Shown here: positions 16,988 through 24,233 of the stretch, one piece after another
How positions within the stretch are numbered: the first letter of the stretch is position 1
Layout of the letters: every line of letters starts with the position of its first letter
Source of the DNA: a virus
IMG/VR virus record: IMGVR_UViG_3300042335_000123
Location: 1 to 31,229 of that record
DNA length: 31,229 nucleotides
Strand: one strand, 5' to 3'
The notes under the pieces: generated by a model
Databases searched by the model: none
What the model was told of the DNA's origin: nothing
The model's input: only the letters and a program-made list of their open reading frames with translations
Position numbers and translations under genes: made by a program

Positions 16988-17247
16988 TTTGTGCGCTTCC
17001 GACCGTTTACTGGTTTGCTTTCATAAGTAGCGTAAATCGTGTGTTCATATAGTCGTTTCATCATATCCTGTACGCAGGTCGGGCAGGATAGGTCAGGCGG
17101 TGGCATATTGAATAACTCTACGTGTACGGATAGCATCGTCATCAGGTTTGACTGCGATTGGTTGTCGCCTGATACGAAGCCTGCCACTTTCCACGTGTTG
17201 TATGTAGTCCACGCTGCCTTTAGTCGTTCGTATTGTGATTGGTTCAT
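16984..17247 (-). CDS. Small protein with a CPTC motif, function unknown
   Basis: An 87-residue soluble protein with a Cys-x-x-Cys motif in DLSCPTCVQDMMKRLYEH and a basic C-terminus. The first half is an amphipathic helix (YERLKAAWTTYNTWKVAG) that may mediate dimerisation. A single CxxC is not enough for a zinc ribbon unless it dimerises. Both ends overlap neighbours by ATGA, so it is translated between the membrane protein and the methyltransferase-glycosyltransferase. Small proteins with a C-P-T-C-V-x-D-M motif occur in other Bacteroidetes phages, but no role is known to me. Confidence 0.6.
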   Translation of the reverse strand: MNQSQYERLKAAWTTYNTWKVAGFVSGDNQSQSNLMTMLSVHVELFNMPPPDLSCPTCVQDMMKRLYEHTIYATYESKPVNGRKRTK

Positions 17248-17507
17248 AGCTTAGTGATGTATTTTGTTATGATGTACCCTGCGAACATCGATGTGAAGCA
17301 CAAAGGTATTAATATTTCAAATGACACGTGGTTGATGATGCCAAGTGTCAGGCATACCCAGAACGATAAACACTTCGTGCAATCAAAGGGCTTCATTCGT
17401 TTGATGTTGAAGAACCACTTGAATGTCTGTACCACATTGCTCACAGGGTAGATGGCTGCTGCAATGAACGGCGACAATATCAATATCCATTCACGATGAA
17501 GTTCCAT
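17244..17507 (-). CDS. Small membrane protein with a CxxC motif
   Basis: An 87-residue protein with hydrophobic segments at about 7-26 (ILILSPFIAAAIYPVSNVV), 47-63 (FWVCLTLGIINHVSFEI) and 65-84 (IPLCFTSMFAGYIITKYI), so two or three membrane passes. Between the first two is the motif PFDCTKCLSFWVC, a metal-binding or redox-like pair that recurs in phage membrane proteins with C-x-x-C-x-x-F/W. It starts 28 nt inside the end of the glycosyltransferase gene and overlaps the next gene by ATGA. Its location in the glycan cassette suggests an anchor or transporter role near the membrane, but this is inference. Confidence 0.6.
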   Translation of the reverse strand: MELHREWILILSPFIAAAIYPVSNVVQTFKWFFNIKRMKPFDCTKCLSFWVCLTLGIINHVSFEILIPLCFTSMFAGYIITKYITKL

Positions 17508-19180
17508 AGCTGTACACGTTTTTTGTTCACAGTGTCGATGTGAAATTTATGTTTAACTGATTCGTATAACGCATTGCCGTAGTCCTCACGCATTGCAGGG
17601 CTTTCAATCATTCGCTTGATTTGTTTGTACCAATCTTTATGGCTTCGGTTAGGCTCAACTGGCACATAGTTGCTGCCGTTGTAGTGCGGTTGATAGGGAT
17701 GGATATTTGATACGATGCACGGCTTCTTCTTGAATCCTGCTTCTGCAAGTTTAAGCGGCGACTTGCATTTGTTGAACTCATTCTCCTTAAGCGGCACAAG
17801 GCACACATCCATTTCGTCTAATAGGTAGCCGTAGTTGTATATGTCCTTGCCCCATATACGCCTGTACTTTTCGTTAGTCGTGATGTTGGTCGTTTCGTAT
17901 TTCTTTAACTCGGCTGCATAGTCAGGTGATAGGCAGTTGTAGTTGTTTGTAAATACCTTTTCGTACTTGTATGATTCCTGCGCCTGCATCGGTATCGGTC
18001 GTTCTTCATACACGCCGTTGATAAGAAATGCCTGCTTCTGTCCATTGCTGAAGCCACCATACACAATTTGATACTTGCCATTTATTGACAAGTCATCGTG
18101 AAGCCTTTCCATCCCATCAGCCATCATCTGTATGTCAGGCAAATGACAGATGCCGCCCTGCCACCCTACACGCACAAGGTCTGATTCCGTTGCCGTACTG
18201 CTCCATTGCGGTTGGTCTGGGTTGATGCCGTTCGGTAATACCTCTACATTCGTGTTGTAGTTCTTTATCTTGTCTGCAAGGTATGATGTCGTTGTGGTCA
18301 CATAGTCTGCCGCTCGTATCGTGTCCACCACTCTGTTTGATTCTTCTCTGTTATATGCATAGTATAGAACGTGGTCGTGTGGCAGTACCCAGTAATCGTC
18401 AATGTCGTACAACACCTTGCACCCTGCCTGCTTGGCTGTGTTGATTAGGTGTACAGGGTTGATTGACCTCGATGCCTGCCTTGTGATTACTAACAACTGA
18501 TAGCTCTTAAAAAAATCTGCTTTCGCTTCGTCTATGTTGTTTATTAGCGTGATGTCGATGTGCTTGTAGTTGTCTGCGATATGGTGTGCAGGAATAAGGC
18601 AGCGGTGGTACTCCACGCCCGATTCAGGTACGCTGCGAAGCATCAGCACCTTGTATGGTTGGTTGTTCATATAGTCTTTGATTTGTCTTTTGCTTTTCTT
18701 TAGCGAGAAGTGGATGGCTGATGTCGGGATGCCTGTTTCTCGGTGCAACTTGCGAATTGAACCCTCTGCGATATAGTGCTGCAATATCCGTGCATCGTAG
18801 GGGTACTTCCCGATGCTGCCGTAACTTTTTTCTTGATCTTGGATGTAGTCTTGGATGCCTGCTTCGTCATAGGTTGTTGGTTTTGTTTCATCAAAAGTAA
18901 CCACATTTATATTTTCATTCAGTTCATCGTGTAGGTGCTTACGGTACTTGTAGTTGAATGTCGAACGTGGACTGCGCCACATCGTCATCACAATACGTAC
19001 TGCAAAGAACTTGATGTTGTTCGCCCCCTGTGCTTCAATAGCTGCAAGTTTATTCTTGTCGTACTCCAACAGGCACAATAACACTTCTTGATACAAGTCG
19101 TCTGTCAGGTCGTGGTTGTTGGTTATCTTCTTGCAGATGCTCAACAACTCGCTGCCTGTATATAAGTCCTGAAAGGTCAT
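17480..19180 (-). CDS. ECF-sigma-like domain fused to a GT4-type glycosyltransferase
   Basis: A 566-residue single frame. Residues 1-85 look like sigma region 2: ICKKITNNHDLTDDLYQEVLLCLLEYD (15-41), with the DDLYQEV core, then FFAVRIVMTMWRSP (58-71). Residues 128-170 form a region 4-like HTH (EGSIRKLHRETGIPTSAIHF). A short linker follows, and from about 176 to 566 a GT-B enzyme of the GT4 family is visible: DIDDYWVLP (259-267), NVEVLPNGIN (311-320), RVGWQGG (337-343) and VPLKENEFNKCKSPLKLAEA (462-481) with the donor-binding Glu. ECF sigma factors direct promoter choice; GT4 enzymes transfer sugars from nucleotide donors. An internal start at Met171 is possible, but no stop separates the halves. 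It overlaps the RuvC-like gene by ATGA. Confidence 0.78.
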   Translation of the reverse strand: MTFQDLYTGSELLSICKKITNNHDLTDDLYQEVLLCLLEYDKNKLAAIEAQGANNIKFFAVRIVMTMWRSPRSTFNYKYRKHLHDELNENINVVTFDETKPTTYDEAGIQDYIQDQEKSYGSIGKYPYDARILQHYIAEGSIRKLHRETGIPTSAIHFSLKKSKRQIKDYMNNQPYKVLMLRSVPESGVEYHRCLIPAHHIADNYKHIDITLINNIDEAKADFFKSYQLLVITRQASRSINPVHLINTAKQAGCKVLYDIDDYWVLPHDHVLYYAYNREESNRVVDTIRAADYVTTTTSYLADKIKNYNTNVEVLPNGINPDQPQWSSTATESDLVRVGWQGGICHLPDIQMMADGMERLHDDLSINGKYQIVYGGFSNGQKQAFLINGVYEERPIPMQAQESYKYEKVFTNNYNCLSPDYAAELKKYETTNITTNEKYRRIWGKDIYNYGYLLDEMDVCLVPLKENEFNKCKSPLKLAEAGFKKKPCIVSNIHPYQPHYNGSNYVPVEPNRSHKDWYKQIKRMIESPAMREDYGNALYESVKHKFHIDTVNKKRVQLWNFIVNGY

Positions 19181-19614
19181 AAGCCATATACTAACATCGC
19201 CGCATCTCGCACTTCCTGATTCGTTCGCTTATCGTACCCTGTTAGCCGCTTGAATTGCTCGGCATTGACCTTGTGCTTCTTAGGGATGACAAGGTGGCAC
19301 TGATAGTTGTTGCGTATGCAGTACACCTCAATCAACTTACCTACTGCGTGATTCTCGCCCACGTTCTTGGCTATCTTCTGCGCCACGTTTGACTTGCCGC
19401 CGTGCCAGTTGCTTTTTTTATTCAGCCACCCTGCTTCAAGTTTTACAATCGTTCTGCGCCTGCTGTTCCACTCTTCAATCGTCTGCAACACATCGAAGAA
19501 TGAACCTGTGAATAGTTGCATCTTGTCGTCAGCATATCGGTCATAAACACATAACCCTGACTTGTCAAGGTCAGGGTCAATGCCAATATACAATATGTGG
19601 TTGTCAATGGTCAT
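19177..19614 (-). CDS. RuvC-like Holliday junction resolvase
   Basis: A 145-residue protein with the RNase H-fold signature of RuvC: YIGIDPDLDKSGLCVYD (9-25, catalytic Asp13), VKLEAGW (57-63, Glu60), and EVRDAAMLVYG (134-144, Asp137). In host RuvC these acids hold the metal that cuts four-way junctions. It could resolve branched DNA before packaging, which suits its place ahead of the terminase genes. The length is close to bacterial RuvC (about 170), slightly shortened at the C-terminus. It overlaps both neighbours by ATGA. A crossover-junction nuclease of another RNase H subfamily is the only realistic alternative. Confidence 0.82.
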   Translation of the reverse strand: MTIDNHILYIGIDPDLDKSGLCVYDRYADDKMQLFTGSFFDVLQTIEEWNSRRRTIVKLEAGWLNKKSNWHGGKSNVAQKIAKNVGENHAVGKLIEVYCIRNNYQCHLVIPKKHKVNAEQFKRLTGYDKRTNQEVRDAAMLVYGL

Positions 19615-20006
19615 TCCTGTATCAGCACTTCTTTCGGCTTGCGTAAAAATATGTACTTCCCCTGATAGCTGTCAAGGATGTACACTTCGTAGCTGCCATC
19701 CATCTGCAAGTTGCCTGATAGGATGCCCTCGCCGTTGTTGTTGATGTTCAAACGTGCCTTGACCGTTAAGCCTGTAATGGTGAAGCTGCGTGTGTATTCG
19801 CTGTCAAAGGTCAGGCTCATCACCAAGTCTGTTGCCTTTGTAAATAACTTTCCATCGTGGAATTCGATGTCCAGTAGGTCGTTGTTCTTTGCTTCAGATA
19901 GCAGGTCGAATGACTTGCCTCTGATGATAATTTTGTCTGCCATCTTAATCTGCGCAACTGATGAAAAGCATATCGTTGTCAGTATGATTGTAATTAGTGT
20001 TTTCAT
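19611..20006 (-). CDS. Secreted protein of unknown function
   Basis: A 131-residue protein with a clear signal peptide (MKTLITIILTTICFSSVAQ; cleavage probably after VAQ). The mature part is beta-rich with two repeated Thr/Ser-rich strands (LVMSLTFDSEYTRSFTITGL) and a segment NGEGILSGNLQMDGSYEVYI. There is no lipobox, so it should pass to the periplasm or outside. Together with the secreted protease upstream it forms a pair of exported proteins, unusual for a phage transcript that otherwise holds DNA and virion genes. No family recognised. It starts after an AT-rich leader (TTCAATAGATATG). Confidence 0.65.
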   Translation of the reverse strand: MKTLITIILTTICFSSVAQIKMADKIIIRGKSFDLLSEAKNNDLLDIEFHDGKLFTKATDLVMSLTFDSEYTRSFTITGLTVKARLNINNNGEGILSGNLQMDGSYEVYILDSYQGKYIFLRKPKEVLIQE

Positions 20007-20008
20007 AT

Positions 20009-22258
20009 CTATTGAATTGTGATTGTTTTAGTTGTTGACCAAGCACCTGAACCTGTCTGACATCGTGACTGCGATTGTACTTCAATCGTCGTTCCTATTG
20101 TTGCAGGTCGTGTGATGGTTAAGCCATTAGTTGTTGTTTCGCTCCAAGCCGTAGTTCCTACATTGCGGAAGCGTATTGCGTAGAACTTGCTGCCGTTGTT
20201 TACGAATGTAGTTGTCCACCTGCCACCACTTGATGACAAGGTGAAGTCTGCCGGTGCTTGTGATATGGCAGGTACAGTGTATGTGATTTCACTTGTCGCT
20301 GACTTCGTGCCATTAGTACAGGTTGCTGTTGCCCTTAATACCACGCTCGATGCCTGTATCGGTAATGTGGTTGTGTATGGTGCTGATAAGTTCTGCGTGT
20401 TCTGTGCGCCGCCATTCACTGCATAGCTGAATGATATGGATTGATAGTTCGTGTTCGGTGCAATGCTGACCGTTACCGCTTGGCACGTTGTTGATGCTGT
20501 TATGGTCGGCTTTGTGCAAGTCGGGGGTGGTGGCGTTACGCTGATGCTGATGGTCACGAAGCCATCGCCAGTGCATCCATTTGTCGATGTAACAGTAACG
20601 CCGTATGATGTAGTCACAGTCTGCGTGATGGTGATGCTCTGCGTGGTCTGTCCACCTGCCCATTTGTATGTGTATGGCGCAGTGCCGCCTGTTGCGTTGG
20701 CTGTGATTGTGGTCGGTGTACCTGCCTGTACGCTCGATGGCGCATTGATTGATACCTGCATCGGGTTCGTGATGGTGAAGTTCTTCGTCGCCGTTGTGCT
20801 GCCGTTTACATTCGTAGCCGTTAAGGTCACGGTCTTTGTGCCGCCTGTTGAATAGGTTACATTCGGACTTATCGCTGTTGATGTGGCAGGTGTTGCGCCG
20901 CTGCCCAAGTTCCACAAGTAGCTTGTTGCATTCTGTGATTGATTGGTGATGTTAGCCTGCACCCCTGCACAAGTCGTGCTGATGTTGCCTATTGTCACTA
21001 CTGGTAAGGATGAAGCAGGGGCAAATGTGCCTGTGATATAATACCTGCCCACGCTGTTGTATCGTTTGTTCTGTGGTCTGTTCGCAATCGGGTCAGTGTC
21101 GTAACAGGGGGCATTCATATTCGGGTTGGCTGATGAACCTACCTGAATGAAGTACGTGCCTGCAGGCTGATTGATTAGCGTTATGCTTGATGACAATTTC
21201 TGCAAGTTAGAATCAAGAGCAATGATGTTGCCCGATGCGTTGCGTATGATTAGCCTTGTGTCCATTGTCGCCTGCCAGTTATCCGACTGCCTGAATGAAA
21301 ATGGTCGGCAGTTGATGGTGAAGTTCTGCGCCGTTGTTATCGTGAACCTGAAGTAATCTTCATCGTAGATTGATACAGGTGGATTGTCGATGTAGTGGAA
21401 TGAAGTCGTGTTCGTGAATGACCTGCCTATCATACCCGAATCGCTGATTGCGTTATTCACTATGTTAATATTCTTAGCCGTTGCCGTTGTGTTTCCGATG
21501 TCGTCTGCTTTCAATGATAATAGTTTTGGATGCGGCGTGTAACCCTTGCCGCCTATCCGTTGAAGTGATAATTCTGCGATGTCATCCTGCCAGTTCGGCA
21601 TATTGAAGCCGCCCGACATACGCCACCCACAAGGACCGCTTATTGGTCCGCATACCCAAGCCCCGATATTGCGACCGTATGCCACGCCCATCTGTGGTGC
21701 GAATGATGTTTCGCCCTCACCCTTGCCGTAATAATAAGCTGCTACTGCTTGACCTTGTGCGTTGTTCTCTGAATGGTGATTCAAATACAGCATATGCCCT
21801 GCTTCGTGTGCTGTTGCGTTGGCAATGCTCTTGAAGTCAGGTTGTCCGTTGCTCGTTATGTTTTTAGTGAATACAAATCCAGGTTGATATGCCTGCCATC
21901 CCCACGCACCGACAAAGGCAACACCGCCGACACCGCCATACCACGAATCCGTTGGCGTTAATACAATCGTGCCACGCTTGCTTGTCTGTGCTGCGTTATA
22001 TACGGATTCGATTGTGGTCACGTTCAAGTCGAATATCCAATAGTAGTTCGCAACAGAATTGAATACATCACGAATCTGTTGTGTGGTGAATCCTGATGAT
22101 GCAGCGTTGATTGTACTTGCTGACCAGTTCGGGTTGTTGATTACTGCGCCATCGAAGTCAAGGAATAGAACATTGGTGCTGTTCGGCAACGATTGAAGCT
22201 GCGGAACTTGTGCCGACACGTAGGTGCATATCAGCAGTAGAAGTGTAATGATTCGCAT
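20009..22258 (-). CDS. Secreted metzincin-like metalloprotease with PKD/Ig-like repeats
   Basis: A 749-residue exported protein. A signal peptide (1-16, MRIITLLLLICTYVSA) is followed by a catalytic domain (about 25-240) with the zinc motif HEAGHMLYLNHH (151-162): three His ligands at 151, 155 and 161 and the base Glu152. Position 158 is Tyr in place of the metzincin Gly. A PPC-like domain (283-376) is next, then a PKD domain (about 428-497, SYLWNLGSG), a second Ig-like repeat (500-575), a Pro-rich linker, and two Cys-bearing repeats to the end. It has the architecture of secreted Bacteroidetes proteases. There is no typical type IX sorting C-terminus. The role could be degradation of host surface proteins. 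It has a hairpin over its start codon. Confidence 0.8.
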   Translation of the reverse strand: MRIITLLLLICTYVSAQVPQLQSLPNSTNVLFLDFDGAVINNPNWSASTINAASSGFTTQQIRDVFNSVANYYWIFDLNVTTIESVYNAAQTSKRGTIVLTPTDSWYGGVGGVAFVGAWGWQAYQPGFVFTKNITSNGQPDFKSIANATAHEAGHMLYLNHHSENNAQGQAVAAYYYGKGEGETSFAPQMGVAYGRNIGAWVCGPISGPCGWRMSGGFNMPNWQDDIAELSLQRIGGKGYTPHPKLLSLKADDIGNTTATAKNINIVNNAISDSGMIGRSFTNTTSFHYIDNPPVSIYDEDYFRFTITTAQNFTINCRPFSFRQSDNWQATMDTRLIIRNASGNIIALDSNLQKLSSSITLINQPAGTYFIQVGSSANPNMNAPCYDTDPIANRPQNKRYNSVGRYYITGTFAPASSLPVVTIGNISTTCAGVQANITNQSQNATSYLWNLGSGATPATSTAISPNVTYSTGGTKTVTLTATNVNGSTTATKNFTITNPMQVSINAPSSVQAGTPTTITANATGGTAPYTYKWAGGQTTQSITITQTVTTSYGVTVTSTNGCTGDGFVTISISVTPPPPTCTKPTITASTTCQAVTVSIAPNTNYQSISFSYAVNGGAQNTQNLSAPYTTTLPIQASSVVLRATATCTNGTKSATSEITYTVPAISQAPADFTLSSSGGRWTTTFVNNGSKFYAIRFRNVGTTAWSETTTNGLTITRPATIGTTIEVQSQSRCQTGSGAWSTTKTITIQ

Positions 22259-22274
22259 CGTTTTTTATGCGAAT
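22251..22274 (-). promoter_or_regulatory. Hairpin enclosing the protease start codon
   Basis: An 8-bp perfect inverted repeat, attcgcat at 22251-22258 and atgcgaat at 22267-22274, with an 8-nt loop. The ATG of the protease gene (22256-22258) is in one arm. When folded in the mRNA, the start codon would be paired. This predicts translation control, for example by coupling or by temperature, but it may also be a chance repeat. Confidence 0.45.
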
Positions 22275-22317
22275 GTAAGTTTTTTTATGTTAGTCTAATT
22301 TGTGAGTTATATGATAT

Positions 22318-22620
22318 TTAATCGAACAACGTTAATTGCTGACCAGGTAATTTTAACCACTCTAATAGTCTTGATTTATGAAAACCCAAAGGGAGCAAAA
22401 CGACTTCTCCGTAATCGGGTTCAGTCGTATCACAGCATCTATGCTCTTTAAGTTGTTCAATGTAATTATGTTCATCTTCCCCTATTACGATAGTTTCAAC
22501 TTCTACTTTTGACCAACCAAGTAAGCCTGTTACCTTATTAACAACGTACTCGTTACCTGTTTGAAAGTAACGTGCTTTTTTAGGCTCATCGTAAGGTTTG
22601 TAATTATATAAAATTCTCAT
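22318..22620 (-). CDS. Protein of unknown function after the helicase loader
   Basis: A 100-residue protein, mixed alpha/beta, with no signal peptide or membrane segment. The segments MRILYNYKPYDEPKKARYFQ, WSKVEVETIVIGEDEHNYIEQLKEH and DYGEVVLLPLGFHKSRLLEW are notable but recall no family. It has two adjacent Cys (RCCDTT). It ends the early cluster: 12 nt after the loader gene upstream, and 59 nt before the secreted protease, a gap with a hairpin but no promoter consensus. Confidence 0.6.
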   Translation of the reverse strand: MRILYNYKPYDEPKKARYFQTGNEYVVNKVTGLLGWSKVEVETIVIGEDEHNYIEQLKEHRCCDTTEPDYGEVVLLPLGFHKSRLLEWLKLPGQQLTLFD

Positions 22621-22632
22621 ATATTTTTTTCG

Positions 22633-23376
22633 TTACTGCCTCAAATCACTTCCTGCAATCGGGATGATGTTGAACATCTCTCGCATACGGCTATATACTC
22701 GCTCGCCATACTTTTCTTTCATCTGGTCAGGTGTCAGGTTCGTTGTTACCATAGTGCGGTTATGCGGCACGTTTACATATCGCTCTTTTAACAGTTCAGA
22801 CATTAGGTTGATGCGGTTGCCGTAGTGGTTAATTTCACGCTCATCACCCAAATCATCGAAGCACAGGAAACCACCGCAATAGTTCTCTTTTGTGTAGTAA
22901 TCAATCTCATCATAACGACCATCGAACTGCGCCGCCAACTTATTGCAGTTCACCATCTCAAACTTGCCTATCGGGTTGTTCAGGATGCAGGAAGCAATGA
23001 TGGTCTTGCCAGTGCCGATGTTGCCAATAAGCAGGATGCCCTTGTTCGTGTCCAGTGTAGTGCTGCCATTCAGGTGATACCCTGCAAGGTCTGTGAAGAT
23101 GTCCTTGATGTCGTTGCGCTTGTTCTGCTTCACACGTTGTGCCAGTCGTTTCAAGTATAGTTCTGCAAGACGTGGCTGCGTGTATCCGTGCCATTCATCC
23201 TGCTTCAGTTGTTGCAGATATTGTTCAGACTTAAGCCTGTAATATTTTTGCTTCTTTGCCTCGAATATGATTAGCTGATATTCTTCATCTGTAAGGTCAA
23301 TGAAGTTAATGTCGTCAAGTAGTTGTTGCCGCTTGATTTGTTCCTGCTGTAAGTAGCTTTCTATTTTTTCGTTCAT
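22633..23376 (-). CDS. DnaC-like helicase loader ATPase
   Basis: A 247-residue AAA+ protein with Walker A GNIGTGKT (118-125), Walker B FLCFDDLGDE (170-179) and sensor 1-like TTNLT (211-215), followed by an Arg-rich finger region (RVYSRMREMFN). This is the layout of DnaC/IstB-type ATPases, which load the replicative helicase at the origin. A Gln-rich N-terminal helix (1-60) probably contacts helicase or initiator. It is the second gene of a lambda O/P-like pair; the initiator gene ends 21 nt upstream. No phage helicase was seen here, so it may recruit the host DnaB. Confidence 0.88.
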   Translation of the reverse strand: MNEKIESYLQQEQIKRQQLLDDINFIDLTDEEYQLIIFEAKKQKYYRLKSEQYLQQLKQDEWHGYTQPRLAELYLKRLAQRVKQNKRNDIKDIFTDLAGYHLNGSTTLDTNKGILLIGNIGTGKTIIASCILNNPIGKFEMVNCNKLAAQFDGRYDEIDYYTKENYCGGFLCFDDLGDEREINHYGNRINLMSELLKERYVNVPHNRTMVTTNLTPDQMKEKYGERVYSRMREMFNIIPIAGSDLRQ

Positions 23377-23397
23377 AAAGTGGGTTATTTTGAAAGA

Positions 23398-24135
23398 TTA
23401 TGTGAATTTAATGTTCTTGTACACTTCGGGATTTGTAAGGCTTGATTCGTCGTTTTTATGCCCTTTTTTGGCAAATTTAGAATTAGTCAGCCAATCGGCT
23501 TGGAATCCTCCCCACGAGTTCTCGATTGCTGCCTTGATGCAATCATTCGCTGTTAGGTCTGTTTTTTTGATCTCTCGCCATATCTTCAGGAATGCAGTGC
23601 GTGTGTTGGTCAGGTGTTTGTTCTTGCGGACTTTCAGCCATTCGTCTGCAAGGTTTGAATCGACACCCATCTTCAGCAGTGCATCCTTTGCATCGAATTT
23701 TGTTTCAACACCATTTTTATCTTTATTTTCATTATCATTTATATTTTCATTTTCATTTTCATTTTCATTTTCAGAACGTATTACGTTCGTATTACGTTCG
23801 TATTCACTATTATTTGATGTTGTTTTCTTGGTTTTATTCCATCTACTTTTCACTGATTCTGCGGCTTTCAGGCTTTTATCTCTGCGTTTTTGTGCCTCAA
23901 TTTCAAGACGCTCATTGTAACTGCCACGTTCATCGTGTTTGAATTTTTGAAACACAACATTGCCATTTGTAATCGATTCGCATTGCGTTCGTAATACGTT
24001 CGTATCAATCCTGCCACCATGCTGATGTTGAGCGCATAGCATACGGATATACAAACCTATCTGTTCATTCGTCATAAACATTGTTCCAGTCAGAAAATCT
24101 GAACTGTAAAATAAAAATGCTGGGTCTTTACTCAT
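23398..24135 (-). CDS. Replication initiator-like protein (phage O-type, DUF1376-like N-terminus)
   Basis: A 245-residue protein from the ATG at 24135 (MSKDPAFLFYSSDFLTGTMF). An in-frame ATG at 24171 lies inside the upstream hairpin and is unlikely. Residues 1-90 resemble the N-terminal domain of phage replication proteins that start with YxxDFL and then EQIGLYIRML, a winged-helix-like fold. A linker of repeated Glu-Asn pairs (about 110-130) follows, encoded by hexamer repeats. The C-terminal part (KHLTNTRTAFLKIWREIKKT and ENSWGGFQADWL) resembles the DNA-binding or loader-binding domains of such initiators. It precedes a DnaC-like gene, as O precedes P in lambda, and contains iteron-like repeats. 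Confidence 0.7.
   Translation of the reverse strand: MSKDPAFLFYSSDFLTGTMFMTNEQIGLYIRMLCAQHQHGGRIDTNVLRTQCESITNGNVVFQKFKHDERGSYNERLEIEAQKRRDKSLKAAESVKSRWNKTKKTTSNNSEYERNTNVIRSENENENENENINDNENKDKNGVETKFDAKDALLKMGVDSNLADEWLKVRKNKHLTNTRTAFLKIWREIKKTDLTANDCIKAAIENSWGGFQADWLTNSKFAKKGHKNDESSLTNPEVYKNIKFT
23725..23772 (+). repeat. AT-rich hexamer array (ATTTTC)n in the initiator gene
   Basis: Eight 6-nt units in a row: ATTTTC, ATTATC, ATTTAT, then five exact copies of ATTTTC (23743-23772). On the coding strand they give a Glu-Asn repeat that forms the protein's linker. The array abuts a cluster of 11-bp repeats. Such an AT-rich stretch could serve as the DNA-unwinding element of an origin, but slippage-prone linkers also arise without function. 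Confidence 0.7.
23774..23804 (+). repeat. Iteron-like repeat cluster 1
   Basis: Two exact 11-nt direct repeats ACGTTCGTATT at 23783-23793 and 23794-23804. They are preceded by a GAACGTA that forms a palindrome with the first copy (GAACGTA, T, TACGTTC; 23774-23788). Because 11 is not a multiple of 3, the repeats are read in different frames, so they were kept at the DNA level and not as a protein repeat. They are 4 kinds of the same motif as cluster 2 about 200 bp away. Confidence 0.6.
23985..24006 (+). repeat. Iteron-like repeat cluster 2
   Basis: Two further copies of the 11-nt motif in tandem: GCGTTCGTAAT at 23985-23995 and ACGTTCGTATC at 23996-24006. They share the core CGTTCGTA with cluster 1, about 200 bp away, and the orientation is the same. 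Together the four copies in the initiator gene resemble lambda-type iterons inside the O gene. Confidence 0.55.
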
Positions 24136-24142
24136 AATAAAA

Positions 24143-24187
24143 AAACCCAACAGTTTCAGTGGAACGAACACCTACGCTGCTGGGTTT
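24143..24187 (-). terminator. Terminator-like hairpin before the initiator gene (leader A)
   Basis: On the minus strand, AAACCCAGCAG (24187-24177) pairs with CTGTTGGGTTT (24153-24143): 11 bp with one G-U pair and a 23-nt loop, followed by seven T. It ends 7 nt before the ATG of the initiator. Because the promoter lies upstream (24238-24245), the hairpin sits inside the leader, which fits an attenuator, not a simple end-of-gene terminator. Confidence 0.6.
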
Positions 24188-24233
24188 GGGTTAAAGGTTT
24201 AACCAATATCTTAAATGATGTCGTTCTCATCAT
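24156..24233 (-). CDS. Putative leader peptide A (25 residues)
   Basis: A short frame opens with two tandem ATGs (24233 and 24230) about 5-8 nt after the promoter's -7 element and stops at 24156-24158, in the loop of the following hairpin. It begins MRTTSFKIL, which matches the start of leader peptide B (MTASIKIL) before the methyltransferase gene. It contains no other known domain. The position of the ATG would make the RNA nearly leaderless, as occurs in Bacteroidetes. Translation is not shown. Confidence 0.4.
   Translation of the reverse strand: MMRTTSFKILVKPLTQTQQRRCSFH

Noticed and set aside
23390-23942. Two plus-strand open frames across the replication initiator gene, rich in Phe/Ser/His
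   Set aside because: They are produced by the (ATTTTC)n array and AT-rich codons of the minus-strand gene. The low-complexity Phe and His runs are not protein-like.
23725-24006. CRISPR array or protein-level tandem repeat
   Set aside because: The units are 6 or 11 nt and lie inside a gene, without spacers of regular length. Different reading frames exclude a protein repeat for the 11-nt motif.
24171-24171. Upstream ATG as the start of the replication initiator (adding MFVPLKLLGFFI)
   Set aside because: It is located inside the leader hairpin. The family-like N-terminus begins at MSKDPAFLFYSSDF at 24135.
24143-24187. Reading the hairpin as the ordinary terminator of the nuclease gene
   Set aside because: The stop of the nuclease gene is at 24254-24256 and a TATATTTG promoter lies between the two, so the hairpin is downstream of a promoter for the next gene. 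It could still end read-through from upstream.
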